Of a DNA stretch of 61,930 nt, positions 36,645 through 46,800 are shown piece by piece (positions within the stretch are counted from its first letter, which is position 1; every line of letters begins with the position of its first letter). The stretch spans positions 1 to 61,930 of the forward strand of contig RFVC01000011.1 of NCBI GenBank assembly GCA_009922595.1, read 5' to 3'. The notes beneath the pieces are model-generated. The model had not been told where the DNA came from. It ran no database searches and saw only the letters and a program-made list of their open reading frames with translations. The position numbers and the translations under genes are program-made. This DNA comes from Gammaproteobacteria bacterium. Lineage in GTDB: Bacteria; Pseudomonadota; Gammaproteobacteria; Pseudomonadales; Pseudohongiellaceae.

Positions 36645-37556
36645 ATGAATCAGCTCAAGGTCCTTCTACTATTAATACTTATTCCCGTGCCGGCGCTAGC
36701 CGAACTGCATGTCACTATCGTGCAGGGGCTCGGCGGAAACCTTGTCTTTGATGCCAGATTCACTGAACAGCGGCAACAGATCTCCGATGCCTCCATCACC
36801 ATGGCCGGTGAGAACAGGGTCAGCACTTTTTCCGGTGATGATGCCACGCGGAAAAACCTGCTCGCGCATTTTTCAGCAATCAGTGAGCAGATGTCTGAAG
36901 AGGATCGCATGGCCATCTACCTGATTGGCCACGGCAGCTACGACGGGGAACAGTACAAATTTAATATCCCTGGACCTGATATTACTGATGCGGACCTCGA
37001 TGAAATTCTTGGCAGCCTGCCGGGCAGCAACCATTTCCTGGTCAACACATCGAGTGCCAGCGGCTCGATACTGGACACAGTGGAATCTGAAAGCCGCATC
37101 CTGATTACCGCAACACGCAACGGCAATGAAAAAAATGCCACTGAATTTGGTGCTTTCTTTGCCGAGTCTCTCTCGGAAGAGGCTGCTGATATCAATAAGA
37201 ACAGCACTATCAGCATCCAGGAAGCCTTTGATTATGCAGAACGCCGTGTTGCTGAATTTTTTGAATCAGAAGGGAGGCTTGCTACTGAACATCCGCAGAT
37301 CCGCGGCGACAACTATGCGAGTTTCAGCCTGGCGAGGCTGGGCGACTTTGAAAGCTCCAGTGAAGATCCACGGATTAATTCACTGCTGACCAAGCGCCTT
37401 GAGCTTGATGCGGAAATCGAAAGCCTGCAGCTGCGCCGTAATGAATTCACCAATGCTGACTATATCGAGCGGTTGCAGGCATTGATCCTCGAATCTGCCC
37501 AGGTTAGCGAACAGATAGATATGCTGGGCAACGGAACAGACGTTAATGCTGACTAG
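36645..37556 (+). CDS. Exported clan CD (caspase/legumain-like) protein without catalytic Cys
   Basis: A 303-residue exported protein (signal peptide about 1-19, PALA-ELH). The strand-loop IYLIGHGSYDG (92-101) has the His-Gly of clan CD cysteine peptidases. The following strand FLVNTSSASGS (131-141), where legumain/caspase folds have the Cys, shows serine, while the downstream ILITATRNGNE and EFGAFFAESL agree with the fold. A C-terminal coiled-coil-like helix (about 255-295) closes it. Probably a non-peptidase relative, or one using Ser. Follows the VWA gene by 12 nt and overlaps the next gene by 11 nt. Confidence 0.72.
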   Translation: MNQLKVLLLLILIPVPALAELHVTIVQGLGGNLVFDARFTEQRQQISDASITMAGENRVSTFSGDDATRKNLLAHFSAISEQMSEEDRMAIYLIGHGSYDGEQYKFNIPGPDITDADLDEILGSLPGSNHFLVNTSSASGSILDTVESESRILITATRNGNEKNATEFGAFFAESLSEEAADINKNSTISIQEAFDYAERRVAEFFESEGRLATEHPQIRGDNYASFSLARLGDFESSSEDPRINSLLTKRLELDAEIESLQLRRNEFTNADYIERLQALILESAQVSEQIDMLGNGTDVNAD

Positions 37557-39858
37557 GATGAGAATTCTTCATGCAACTTACAGGGCGGCCCTTGCTGTCC
37601 TGCTGCTGGTGTTGCCTCTATCCAAAGTCCTGGCACGCGGTCACCTCTACGGGGCCCTCGACAACGAAGAGCTGCTTGCCTGTGAAGACCTGTTCTGGAA
37701 CGGGCAGTCAGCCCAGGCAGCCGCCTGCTACAACCGGCTTTATTCACCCGAGCAGCCTCCCCTGGTTCGTGCCGAGGCCCTCTGGGCGCGGGGTAATCTC
37801 CAGGGCGCCAACTCGCAATTTCAGCTGGCAATAGAGGCATCCCCCGATGACCCCATAGTGCGTGTCCGCTGGGGTGAACTCTTCATGGATACCTACCAGT
37901 TCAGTGAAGCCTATACCCTGTTTGCCGAAGCCCTCGAGCTTGATCCTGCCAATGCGTGGGGCCATATCGGCGCCGCTTCAGCCCTCAGTGAGGGCGGGGA
38001 TCCTGAAGTCCTGAACCAGCACCTGAATGCCGTCATGCATGAAGACCTTGGGCTGGCCGAAGGCGCCAGGCTCAGGGCCATGATAATGGTGATTCGCTCG
38101 CTGCTGCGTGATGACCGCTACGAGCAGGCCCAGCTCTCACTGGATGAAGCTTTTGAATGGGCCGAGGAGCATGCACTGCCACTGATGGAACTGAACGCGC
38201 TGCAGGCCTCTCATGCATTCATGATGCGCCAAGATTACCAGCCGTTTATTGAAGCCTCTCTCCAGGAAGCGCCGAACTACGGCGACGCCTGGTTTATTCC
38301 GGGCTACTTTGCCACTGTGATCAGGCGCTACAAGGAGGCCGTGGATTTTTTCAGTGAGGCTGTCTCACTGCAACCGAATCACTGGGAAGCGCAGGTTTAC
38401 CTTGGACAGAATCTCTTGCGGCTAAACAGGATCAATGAAGCCATTGCCCACATTAATACTTCCTACGAAGGCAATGCCTTCAATCCGATGACCGTAAACC
38501 TCATGCGTCTGCTGGATAACTTCACCAGTGACTTTGTCAGCATCAGCTATCCGGATCCGCCAGAGGGCCCCTTGCCGGAGCTGATCCTGCGGCTGGGCCA
38601 GGATGAAAAAGCCGTGCTCGACAAGTATGCAAGGCAGCTCTCTGAGGACAGTATCGCCGTTTACAAAGAGCGTTACCGCCTCGATCCAAAAGAGCCAATC
38701 ATCGTCGAGATATATCCTAATCACGAAGATTTTATAGTGCGCTCCATCGGTATGCCGGGTGTCGGACTGCTGGGAGTCACCTTTGGCTACCTTTTTGCCA
38801 TGGACTCACCGACTGCTCATCCTGAACAGAAGTACCACTGGGGCACCACCCTCTGGCATGAGATGGCCCACGTCTTCACACTCGGGGTTACCGAGAACCT
38901 GGTGCCGCGATGGGTATCAGAAGGCATCTCCGTTTTCGAGGAGTGGCGCACCGGCCCCATACCGGGCCGTAAGATTCCGACCGACGTCCTGCAAGCCATG
39001 GCCGAGGATAAATTCCTGCCGATTGCCAAGCTCGATGATGGCTTCATGCGGCCGGAATACTCCGGGCAGGTGATTGTTTCCTACATGCAGTCGGGCCTCG
39101 TTTTTGAATTTATTGACCTGGAATACGGCTTCGACAAGATCGTCGACATGCTCTATATGTTCAACGATGGGCTGAGCCCTGTTGAGGCTATTGAAAAAAG
39201 CCTGGGTATCAGTGATAGCGACTTCGACCGGCACTTCAAGCAGTTCATCGATATCGAGTACGGACCATTGCTAGGTTCACTCCCCGTCTGGATGGAAGAC
39301 ATGAATGCCAGTTACTCGGCGCTCAGGGAGGAGCAGTGGGAGGAGGCCGCGGCGGCCGCCGAACGTGCCATTTTCACTTATCCGGAGTACGTGGAAGTAG
39401 ACAGCCCTTACATTGTATTGGCCCGTGCCAACAAAGAACTGGGAAATGCCGACGCTGAGTTTGAGGCGCTGCAGTCTTTCTGGAAAAACGGCGGCTACCT
39501 GCCCAATGCACTGCTTGCCCTGGCAGACCATTACCTGGAGCAGGAAAATAATCCGCTTGCAGAAGAAGTCCTGGAAGATGCCAACTGGGCAGACCCCTTT
39601 CTGGAAGAGCTGCATGTGAAACTTGGCGATCTGTACATTGAAACCAACCGCCCGGAACTGGCCATCGAGGAATTCGAAGTTCTGCTGGCACTTGATCCGC
39701 TGGACAAGGCCGCGGCCAACTACCGGCTTGCCAATGCCTGGTATGCGCTGGACAATGCTGAGAAGTCCATGGAATACCTGATGACTGCCCTGGACATTGC
39801 ACCGCAATACCGACCTGCCCAGAAGCTGCTGCTGGAACTCAGCCGGATATCGAACTGA
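37546..39858 (+). CDS. TPR protein with HExxH metallopeptidase (gluzincin-type) domain
   Basis: A 770-residue exported protein: signal peptide about 5-30, TPR-like helical repeats before and after a peptidase domain. The zinc site is H438-E439-M-A-H442 with Glu459 in PRWVSEGIS as third ligand, as in peptidase MA-like families. C-terminal TPRs (for example LELALDPLDKAAANYRLANA) follow. The gene overlaps the clan CD-like gene by 11 nt; an alternative ATG at 37558 avoids this. Metallopeptidase activity is inferred from the intact motif; periplasmic quality control or envelope-protein processing is likely in this operon. Confidence 0.82.
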   Translation: MLTRMRILHATYRAALAVLLLVLPLSKVLARGHLYGALDNEELLACEDLFWNGQSAQAAACYNRLYSPEQPPLVRAEALWARGNLQGANSQFQLAIEASPDDPIVRVRWGELFMDTYQFSEAYTLFAEALELDPANAWGHIGAASALSEGGDPEVLNQHLNAVMHEDLGLAEGARLRAMIMVIRSLLRDDRYEQAQLSLDEAFEWAEEHALPLMELNALQASHAFMMRQDYQPFIEASLQEAPNYGDAWFIPGYFATVIRRYKEAVDFFSEAVSLQPNHWEAQVYLGQNLLRLNRINEAIAHINTSYEGNAFNPMTVNLMRLLDNFTSDFVSISYPDPPEGPLPELILRLGQDEKAVLDKYARQLSEDSIAVYKERYRLDPKEPIIVEIYPNHEDFIVRSIGMPGVGLLGVTFGYLFAMDSPTAHPEQKYHWGTTLWHEMAHVFTLGVTENLVPRWVSEGISVFEEWRTGPIPGRKIPTDVLQAMAEDKFLPIAKLDDGFMRPEYSGQVIVSYMQSGLVFEFIDLEYGFDKIVDMLYMFNDGLSPVEAIEKSLGISDSDFDRHFKQFIDIEYGPLLGSLPVWMEDMNASYSALREEQWEEAAAAAERAIFTYPEYVEVDSPYIVLARANKELGNADAEFEALQSFWKNGGYLPNALLALADHYLEQENNPLAEEVLEDANWADPFLEELHVKLGDLYIETNRPELAIEEFEVLLALDPLDKAAANYRLANAWYALDNAEKSMEYLMTALDIAPQYRPAQKLLLELSRISN

Positions 39859-39909
39859 AACTAACAACTACAAAATTGAATCGACTATACAAGTAAACAG
39901 GAAAGCACT

Positions 39910-40941
39910 ATGAGTGAAGTCACCAATGCCTTTGACACTGAAGAAACCCGGAAGCTGGTCAAAACTTTCCAGTCCGCCAACACCAATATCCGGGAACAGA
40001 TAGCCGGCACCATTATTGGCCAGCAGGATATTGTCGACAACCTGCTGATTACGCTCTACGTGGGCGGCCATTGTCTGATCACCGGCATGCCCGGTACGGC
40101 GAAGACCCTGCTCGTGCACACCCTGGCTTCCGCATTGGGACTGACCTTTAACCGCATCCAGTTCACCCCGGACCTGATGCCCACCGATATCACCGGTACT
40201 GACATGGTTGAGGAAGATCAGAGCACGGGCAAAAGAGAATGGCGCTTTATCGAGGGCCCCGTGTTCACCAATGTCCTGCTTGCAGACGAAATTAACCGTA
40301 CCCCCCCCAAAACACAGGCTGCCTTGCTGGAAGCGATGCAGGAAAAAACCGTTACCGTGCGCGGCCAGATTCATCAGCTGTCCAAACCATTCCTGGTGCT
40401 TGCGACGCAGAACCCGATCGAACTGGAAGGAACCTACCCACTGCCCGAGGCACAGTTAGACCGTTTTCTCTTCAACGTGATCCTCGATTACCTGACCCCG
40501 GAAGAGGAAGTCGCTGTACTGGAGCGCTTCACGAAACGCGTTGATATGCCTGAGGTGAAAGCCTGTACGAGCAGCGATGAAATCATCAAGTTCCAGTGGT
40601 TGGTCCGTCAGGTACCCATTTCGCAAACCGTTACCCGCTACGCGGTGGACATTGTCAGGGCGACACGTCCTGCTGATCCGCTGGCCACGGAATCCATCAA
40701 GAAATACATCAACTTTGGCTCCAGTATTCGTGCCTCAATGAACCTGGTCCTGGCCGCCAAGGCCAGAGCACTGATGGAAGGCCGTTATCACGTCACACCT
40801 GACGATGTGAAAGCGCTGGCCATGCCGATACTCAGGCATCGCGTGCTGCCAAATTACTATGCTGAATCCGATGGCGTCACCGTGGACGATATCCTGGAAA
40901 GCATGATCAACGATCTTGCTGCACCTGCTGAAGCGGCTTAG
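39910..40941 (+). CDS. MoxR-type AAA+ ATPase
   Basis: A 343-residue cytoplasmic AAA+ ATPase. Walker A GMPGTAKT at 59-66, Walker B NVLLADEINRTPPKTQAA (ADE at 125-127), sensor 1 ATQNPIELEGTYPLPEAQ and arginine finger segment DRFL are all present. MoxR proteins act as chaperones for VWA-domain partners, which here are the DUF58 and BatA-type proteins directly downstream. Its 51-nt leader and fresh ribosome site suggest a sub-operon start. Central engine of the cluster. Confidence 0.92.
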   Translation: MSEVTNAFDTEETRKLVKTFQSANTNIREQIAGTIIGQQDIVDNLLITLYVGGHCLITGMPGTAKTLLVHTLASALGLTFNRIQFTPDLMPTDITGTDMVEEDQSTGKREWRFIEGPVFTNVLLADEINRTPPKTQAALLEAMQEKTVTVRGQIHQLSKPFLVLATQNPIELEGTYPLPEAQLDRFLFNVILDYLTPEEEVAVLERFTKRVDMPEVKACTSSDEIIKFQWLVRQVPISQTVTRYAVDIVRATRPADPLATESIKKYINFGSSIRASMNLVLAAKARALMEGRYHVTPDDVKALAMPILRHRVLPNYYAESDGVTVDDILESMINDLAAPAEAA

Positions 40942-40959
40942 ACCCAGAGCCAGTTAAGC

Positions 40960-41874
40960 ATGAGCACAAACACTGACAACCGCCCTGCCCCGATGCGACT
41001 GCTGGACCCCTCGGTCCTGAGTACCATGTCCAACCTGGAACTGGTGGCCAAGGCCGTGGTGGAAGGGTTTGTGATTGGTCTGCATCGCTCGCCAAAATTC
41101 GGCTTCAGCCAGGAGTTCGTAGAGTACCGTCAGTATGCAGACGGTGACGACCCCCGCTATATCGACTGGAATGTCTATTCCCGTACAGACCGTACCGTCA
41201 TCAAGCGCTTTAAAGGCGAAACCAACAGCCACCTAATGCTTCTGCTGGATACCAGTGCCTCCATGGGCTATGGATCCGGTGAGTCCAGCAAGCTGCAGTA
41301 CGGTAAGTACCTTGGCGCGAGCCTCGCCTACCTTGCTGCGCGTCAGCATGATGCCGTCGGTGTCATGCTCTTTGACGACGAAGTGAAAGAATACCGCCCC
41401 CCCGCAAGCAAACCCGGTTCACTGCAGGGTGTTATCCACACGCTGGACGCTGCCCAGGCTTCGAAAGGGACCGATATCAATCAACCGATGACCCGCTTTC
41501 GCGAGCACATCAAAAAACGCGGGCTGGTAGCGGTGATATCTGACTTTTACTGTGATGCCGAGGAGCTACTGGAAAATATTCGTCCACTGGCACTGCATGG
41601 CCAGGATGTGATCATGTTCCATCTCCTGGACCGGGAAGAAATTACGCCTGAAATAAAACAGTCCACGCTTTACGAAGACATGGAAACCGGACAGGCCATT
41701 GAAGTTGAACCGGCCTTCATGCAGAAAGCCTACAGGGATAAAATTCAGAAGCACATTGCATCCATTGAAAAGGCTGCTAATGGTATCCGTGCTGACCACG
41801 TTCTGTTGGACACGTCAGAGCCACTGGATAAGGCCCTGCACAACTACCTGACCTTCAGGGAAAAGCGGGGCTGA
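40960..41874 (+). CDS. DUF58 domain protein with VWA fold
   Basis: A 304-residue cytoplasmic protein of the DUF58 family. The hallmark RQYADGDDPRYIDWNVYSRT is at about 57-76, and the VWA MIDAS LLLDTSASMGYG follows near residue 99. It normally sits between a MoxR ATPase and a BatA-type membrane protein, as here (18 nt and 3 nt gaps). Taken as a MoxR client or adapter at the membrane; binds a divalent metal by MIDAS. Confidence 0.9.
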   Translation: MSTNTDNRPAPMRLLDPSVLSTMSNLELVAKAVVEGFVIGLHRSPKFGFSQEFVEYRQYADGDDPRYIDWNVYSRTDRTVIKRFKGETNSHLMLLLDTSASMGYGSGESSKLQYGKYLGASLAYLAARQHDAVGVMLFDDEVKEYRPPASKPGSLQGVIHTLDAAQASKGTDINQPMTRFREHIKKRGLVAVISDFYCDAEELLENIRPLALHGQDVIMFHLLDREEITPEIKQSTLYEDMETGQAIEVEPAFMQKAYRDKIQKHIASIEKAANGIRADHVLLDTSEPLDKALHNYLTFREKRG

Positions 41875-41877
41875 TAA

Positions 41878-43884
41878 ATGGCATTACTTGGACCTCTTTT
41901 TCTTCTCGGCCTGCTGGGGGTAGCCATTCCCCTCTGGCTGCATCGCCTAGAAACCCAGGTGACTGAACGTGAGCCTTTTGCCACGACCATGTTTCTGGAG
42001 CCAGCCAAAAAACGTATTCACGTTAAGAAAAAACTTAAGTACCTCTTGCTCATGGCGCTTCGCATCCTCTTTTTTGTCCTGCTGGTGCTGGCTTTCGCTC
42101 GACCGGTGTTTTATGCGCCGCCACAGGCCATCGTCACTGAAGAATCTACGCACCATGTCATTGTGATGGATACATCATTTTCTATGCAGACAGAGGGATA
42201 CTTTGATGCTGCCAGGGAAGCGGCAGAAAATATCCTCTCGCAAATGGAAGACGATGATATTGCCAGCCTTTACAGCGCCTCCACCAATGTCGCCAGTGTG
42301 GTCTCTGCAACCAGCAACCCTGAAGACATTCGTCAGGGTGTCGATGCCTTGGCACCTGGAAATGGCAAGCTGGACCTTGGCAGCATGATCAGCTCACTCA
42401 ATACCATGATCGAAGCTAGCCAGGCCAATTTTGTGCTGCATGTAATCAGCGATTTTCAGCAAACCGGGCAGGCGGTTCGTTTTGCCGACATGATTCCGGA
42501 CGTGATCAACGGTCGTCCGGTGAGCCTTGAAATAGTAAGAGTGGTGAACGAGAGCCCAGAGAACTGGGCAATAGATTCCGTTGTGGTCAACGGGCTCAAC
42601 AATATAGAAGTTGGTATTCGCGGTTTTGCCCGCAGCAGCAGTGACCGCACCGTATCTTTAAGCGTTAATGGAGAGCTGCAGCAGGAAATTGAGACCCGGC
42701 TGCAGGGAGAAGGCATTACCTTTGTCACCTTTGAGAATGCTGTTTTTGCGGAGGGCGATAACCGCCTTGATATTCGCCTGACACCTTCTGACTCCCTTGC
42801 GGGTGATGACCTCAGGCACACCGTCTTTGATAACTCACCACCTGCGCCAGTCTTGCTGCTGACCGATGATGAGGATTCACTGGGCGTCACCTATATAACC
42901 GCGGCACTGGAAACTGCTCCGCGCGGCTACGAAGTCATCCTGCAATCTATCGAAGGCCTAGACCCGCGAATTTTGCAAAGGTACCCATGGATAGTGATTG
43001 AGGATATCGGGGCCATCAACGCAAGCCTGGCCGGCGCTATTAATAACTACATCAGCGGCGGCGGTGCCGTTCTGGCGGCATCCGGAGAGTCTGTGTTCGG
43101 GCTTTCGAGCATCCCAGTGCTGGGCCTGGACATTTCCAGCAGTGCGCTGGGGCGTGAAAGCCGTAACCCGATTACCATGATTGACAGCAGTCACCCCGCA
43201 CTCAGTGAGTCAGCCGGCTGGAGTTCTGTAAACGTCAGATCGATACCCGTCGAGATTACTGATGAGGACCGCGTTCTGGTCGCCCAGGCAAATGAGCAGC
43301 CTGTTCTTCTGGAGCGCACCATTGGCCGAGGCAAAATCATGCTGCTCGCAACAGCGCTGGACAATTCATTGAGTGATTTACCGGTGAAGCCCGTGTTTGT
43401 GACTTTCATGGCTGAAGCCGCGCGCTACCTGTCCAACGAAAACCTGCTGATCAGGGAGCAGATAGGCGAGAGCTTTTTGCAGCTTTCCGTGGCCGGAGGC
43501 GCATCGGGACAGGTTTACGACCCTGATGGCGAAAGCCTGCTGTCCCTGGCCGACACAACCCAGGCGCAGGATATTTCACTGGATAAAACCGGTTACTACC
43601 AAGTGTTTACTTCGGGCGGGGAAGTGCTGGTGGCGGTGAATCCAGATCGCAGGGAATCTGACCTGGCCATAATGGATGCCCAGGTACTGCAAAACTGGCA
43701 GAATGTAGTGGCCGGTACTGCCCGCAGCGATGAACAAAGCCTGAATGCTGAATCAGTAACCCAAGAAGAAGCACTGGAGGAGCGTGAAATCTGGCGACTG
43801 TTCCTGTTCATGCTTGTTATCATAGTTCTCGCTGAGTCTATCCTCGGAAACCAGCATCTTCGCGTCAAAACCGGAACGCTTTAA
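41878..43884 (+). CDS. BatA-type VWA membrane protein
   Basis: A 668-residue membrane protein with the BatA N-terminal helix pair (LGPLFLLGLLGVAIPLWLHR and LLMALRILFFVLLVLAFARP), a VWA domain with MIDAS MDTSFSM (about 97-103), a central beta domain with a amidotransferase-like strand (PVLLLTDDEDSLGVTYITAA) and a C-terminal TM helix (LFLFMLVIIVLAESILG). Starts 3 nt after the DUF58 stop and ends 2 nt before DUF4175, so the three are translated together. Likely a MoxR-regulated envelope component. Confidence 0.88.
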   Translation: MALLGPLFLLGLLGVAIPLWLHRLETQVTEREPFATTMFLEPAKKRIHVKKKLKYLLLMALRILFFVLLVLAFARPVFYAPPQAIVTEESTHHVIVMDTSFSMQTEGYFDAAREAAENILSQMEDDDIASLYSASTNVASVVSATSNPEDIRQGVDALAPGNGKLDLGSMISSLNTMIEASQANFVLHVISDFQQTGQAVRFADMIPDVINGRPVSLEIVRVVNESPENWAIDSVVVNGLNNIEVGIRGFARSSSDRTVSLSVNGELQQEIETRLQGEGITFVTFENAVFAEGDNRLDIRLTPSDSLAGDDLRHTVFDNSPPAPVLLLTDDEDSLGVTYITAALETAPRGYEVILQSIEGLDPRILQRYPWIVIEDIGAINASLAGAINNYISGGGAVLAASGESVFGLSSIPVLGLDISSSALGRESRNPITMIDSSHPALSESAGWSSVNVRSIPVEITDEDRVLVAQANEQPVLLERTIGRGKIMLLATALDNSLSDLPVKPVFVTFMAEAARYLSNENLLIREQIGESFLQLSVAGGASGQVYDPDGESLLSLADTTQAQDISLDKTGYYQVFTSGGEVLVAVNPDRRESDLAIMDAQVLQNWQNVVAGTARSDEQSLNAESVTQEEALEEREIWRLFLFMLVIIVLAESILGNQHLRVKTGTL

Positions 43885-43886
43885 AC

Positions 43887-46800
43887 ATGAGTACCTCACG
43901 GCTTGACCAATACCTAGAGTCTTTCAAACAACGTTTGAAAAAACTCACACTTCTTCAGGGCATAGCAGCCACTGCCGTGGTGCTATTGGTTATTGCTTTA
44001 CTTGGCGCATGGTTCACAACGGCGAGTGGATTTTCAGCTGAAACTGTCGCCGCCTTCCGCATCATCCTTGTACTGGCTGTTGCCGCCGTAATAATCACCA
44101 GGATTGTAAATCCGATGAAAGAGCTGGATGCCAATATCAGCAGCAAGCTTGAGTCCAGGTCAGAAGATTTCGGCGGTCGCATAGAAACCTATGCACAAAT
44201 GAAAGAGGAAAATAATCCGTTTCGGGAACTCCTTGCAGAGGATGCGCTTAAGGTAAGCGAAAAGAATCCTGTTGATGTCATTATCAACAAAAATGATCTC
44301 AACATAGCCGGTGCCATTGGAGCATTAGCAGTCGTCATTCTTGTTGCGATGATGGTGGCAGGCCCCGGGCTCATGAATTACAGCCTGCGAAATCTTTTTG
44401 CCGGATGGGCTTTTGATGACCTGCTGCCGCCACAATCCATAGTGGTCACTCCAGGTGACCAGAGCGTGAGGCGCGGTGCCAACCTGCGCATCATGGCAGC
44501 GATGGAAGGCTTCTCACCGAGTGAAGCTGTCATCCACGTGCGGGAGGCAGACGGGGGCTGGCAGGAAGTCAGCATGGTCCAGAGTCCGGCTGGTTTTGAA
44601 TTCACTTTCTTCTCCATGCAGCAGGAAATAGCTTATTACATCAGCACCACTGGCCTGCGCAGCCCTGAATTTACCGTGCAGGTTGTTGACGTGCCCGGTA
44701 TTGAAAGCCTGGAGCTGACCTACCACTATCCTGAATGGACAGAGCGCGAACCCGAGGTTTTCAGTGAAGGTGATATCCGCACGCTACCAGGCACAAGAAT
44801 TGAATTAACCGTCACCACAACTGCGGCCCTGCCCGGCGGCGAACTTGTCCTCAATGATGAGGGGCAGCCGCTGGTGATTGAAGGTGTACAAGCCTCGACG
44901 GAATTCATGGTTGAGGATGAAGGCGAGTACTTCATTGCCGCTATTGTCGGCGGAGAACAGGTACGCCTGAGTGACGACTACTTTATTCGCCTGGCTGATG
45001 ACGGCAAACCGGTTATTACTTTCGTGAGGCCCGGTGGGGACTGGAATGCCAGTAATATCGAGGAGGTAACTGCCCGTATCGAAGCCAGTGATGATTTCAA
45101 CCTTGAAACACTGACGCTGAAATATTCTGTAAACGGCGGTGAATGGGAAAGCGTATCGCTCGCCGAAAATATTCGCGATATTACCGCCGAGCATATCTTC
45201 ATGCTTGAAGATATCCGCGTACCTGAAGAGGAAGTCATCGAAAGCAACGTCGGCCAGTTCACCATCATTACCGAGGAAGCAGCTACTGAACGTGCAATCG
45301 AAGAAGACACCCAGGGCTACATTGATCTTATAGATGGCCGTGACGAAGCAGAACCTCCTGCTCTGAGCGAGGGGGTTCCCCTGGTGCCCGGTGACCTGAT
45401 TTCCTTCTATGCTGAAGGCAGTGATCGCAACCAGACCGTGCGCACTGACATGTTCTTTATCCAGATCCAGAATTTCCAGCGCCGCTATTCACAATCCCAG
45501 TTATCCGGCGGCGGTGGCGGCGGTGCTGGCGGCGGTCCTCAGGATGAAATTTCCAATCGCCAGCGTCAGATTATTACTTCAACCTGGAACCTCATTCGCG
45601 AGCAGGCAGAAGATACTGACGCCGGCCAGATCCAGGTGAATTCGTCACTGCTCTCCGAACTTCAGACAACCCTGGCCGAACAGGCCGCGACACTCGCGCA
45701 GAGAACCCGTGCTCGTCAGCTGGCCAACCAGGACGATCAAATTGAACAGTTCGTGGTCAACATGGAACGTGCTGTACAAAGCATGTACCCCGCGTCTGAA
45801 CGTCTTGCCGCGATAGAACTTGATGATGCGATAGCGCCGGCCCAGGAGGCCCTGCAGCACCTGCTGCGCGCGGAGGCAGTGTTCAATGAATTCCAGGTTC
45901 AGAACCAGCAGCAAGGCGGCGGCGGTGGCGGAGGCGGCCGTGCCCAGCAGGACCTGGCAGAAATGTTTGAGCTGGAAATGGATCTTGAGCTGAACCAGTA
46001 CGAAACCGGCAGCAATGTCTCTCCCCAGGCCCAGCAGGCTGAGCAGGAAGACATCATGGACCAGCTTGATGAACTGGCACGGCGCCAGGAACAGCTCGCG
46101 AACAACCTGCGCAACCAGCAGCAGCTCAGTGAAGCACAGCGTTACCAGCAGGAGATGCTGCGCAGGCAAACTGAGGAATTACAGGAAAGGCTCGAGCAGC
46201 TGCAGCAGCAACGCCAGCAGCTCTCACGTGGCAGCTCCCCCCAACAGGCAGAGAATTCTCCCGGTCAGCAGGGTCAGCAAGGCCAGGGACAACCTGGGCA
46301 GCCTGGCCAGGATGGGCAAAGTGGGAACAGCGGCAACAATGGCGAGGCCCAGGAACAGATTGCAAGCAACACTCTCCAGCAAAGACTTGAAAGTGCTATC
46401 AGGGCCATGCAGGAAAGCAGCGAAGCCATGCGTGGCGACGTCAGTCCTGAAGAGTTGCAGCGTGCCGCTGAAGAAGCGCAGCGTCAGCTTGAAGGTGCCC
46501 GTGAGCAGATTGTGGCTGACCAGCTGGCAGACATGCAGTCCTCATTCAACAACATGGCTGACCAGGCCCAGAACATGGTGAGGGAGCAGCAGCGCCAGGA
46601 ACAGGTGCTGCAAAATGCCATGGCGAAAGCGGTCGCCGACCGGGAAAGTGGCGAGGATGAAAACAGCCGCGGCATGGAACTGGCCGAAGAATGGGCACTG
46701 GCAAGAGAAAAAGCCCAGCTGGCGGAAGATCTTTCCAGCCTGCAGGAGCAGATGCTGAGGTCAATGCAGCGTTTTGGTGATGACGTTCCGGATGCTGCCC

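Noticed and set aside
39277-39867. 196-codon minus-strand open frame opposite the TPR-peptidase gene
   Set aside because: It lies wholly within a plus-strand gene with clear motifs, contains no recognisable domain, and its residue make-up is that of a shadow frame.
45505-45540. Glycine-codon-rich run that looks like a short repeat
   Set aside because: It encodes the glycine linker of the DUF4175 protein and has no repeat unit of its own.
45645-46169. 174-codon minus-strand open frame inside the DUF4175 gene
   Set aside because: Leucine-, glutamine- and alanine-rich shadow of the Gln-rich coiled coil on the other strand; no start signal or motif.
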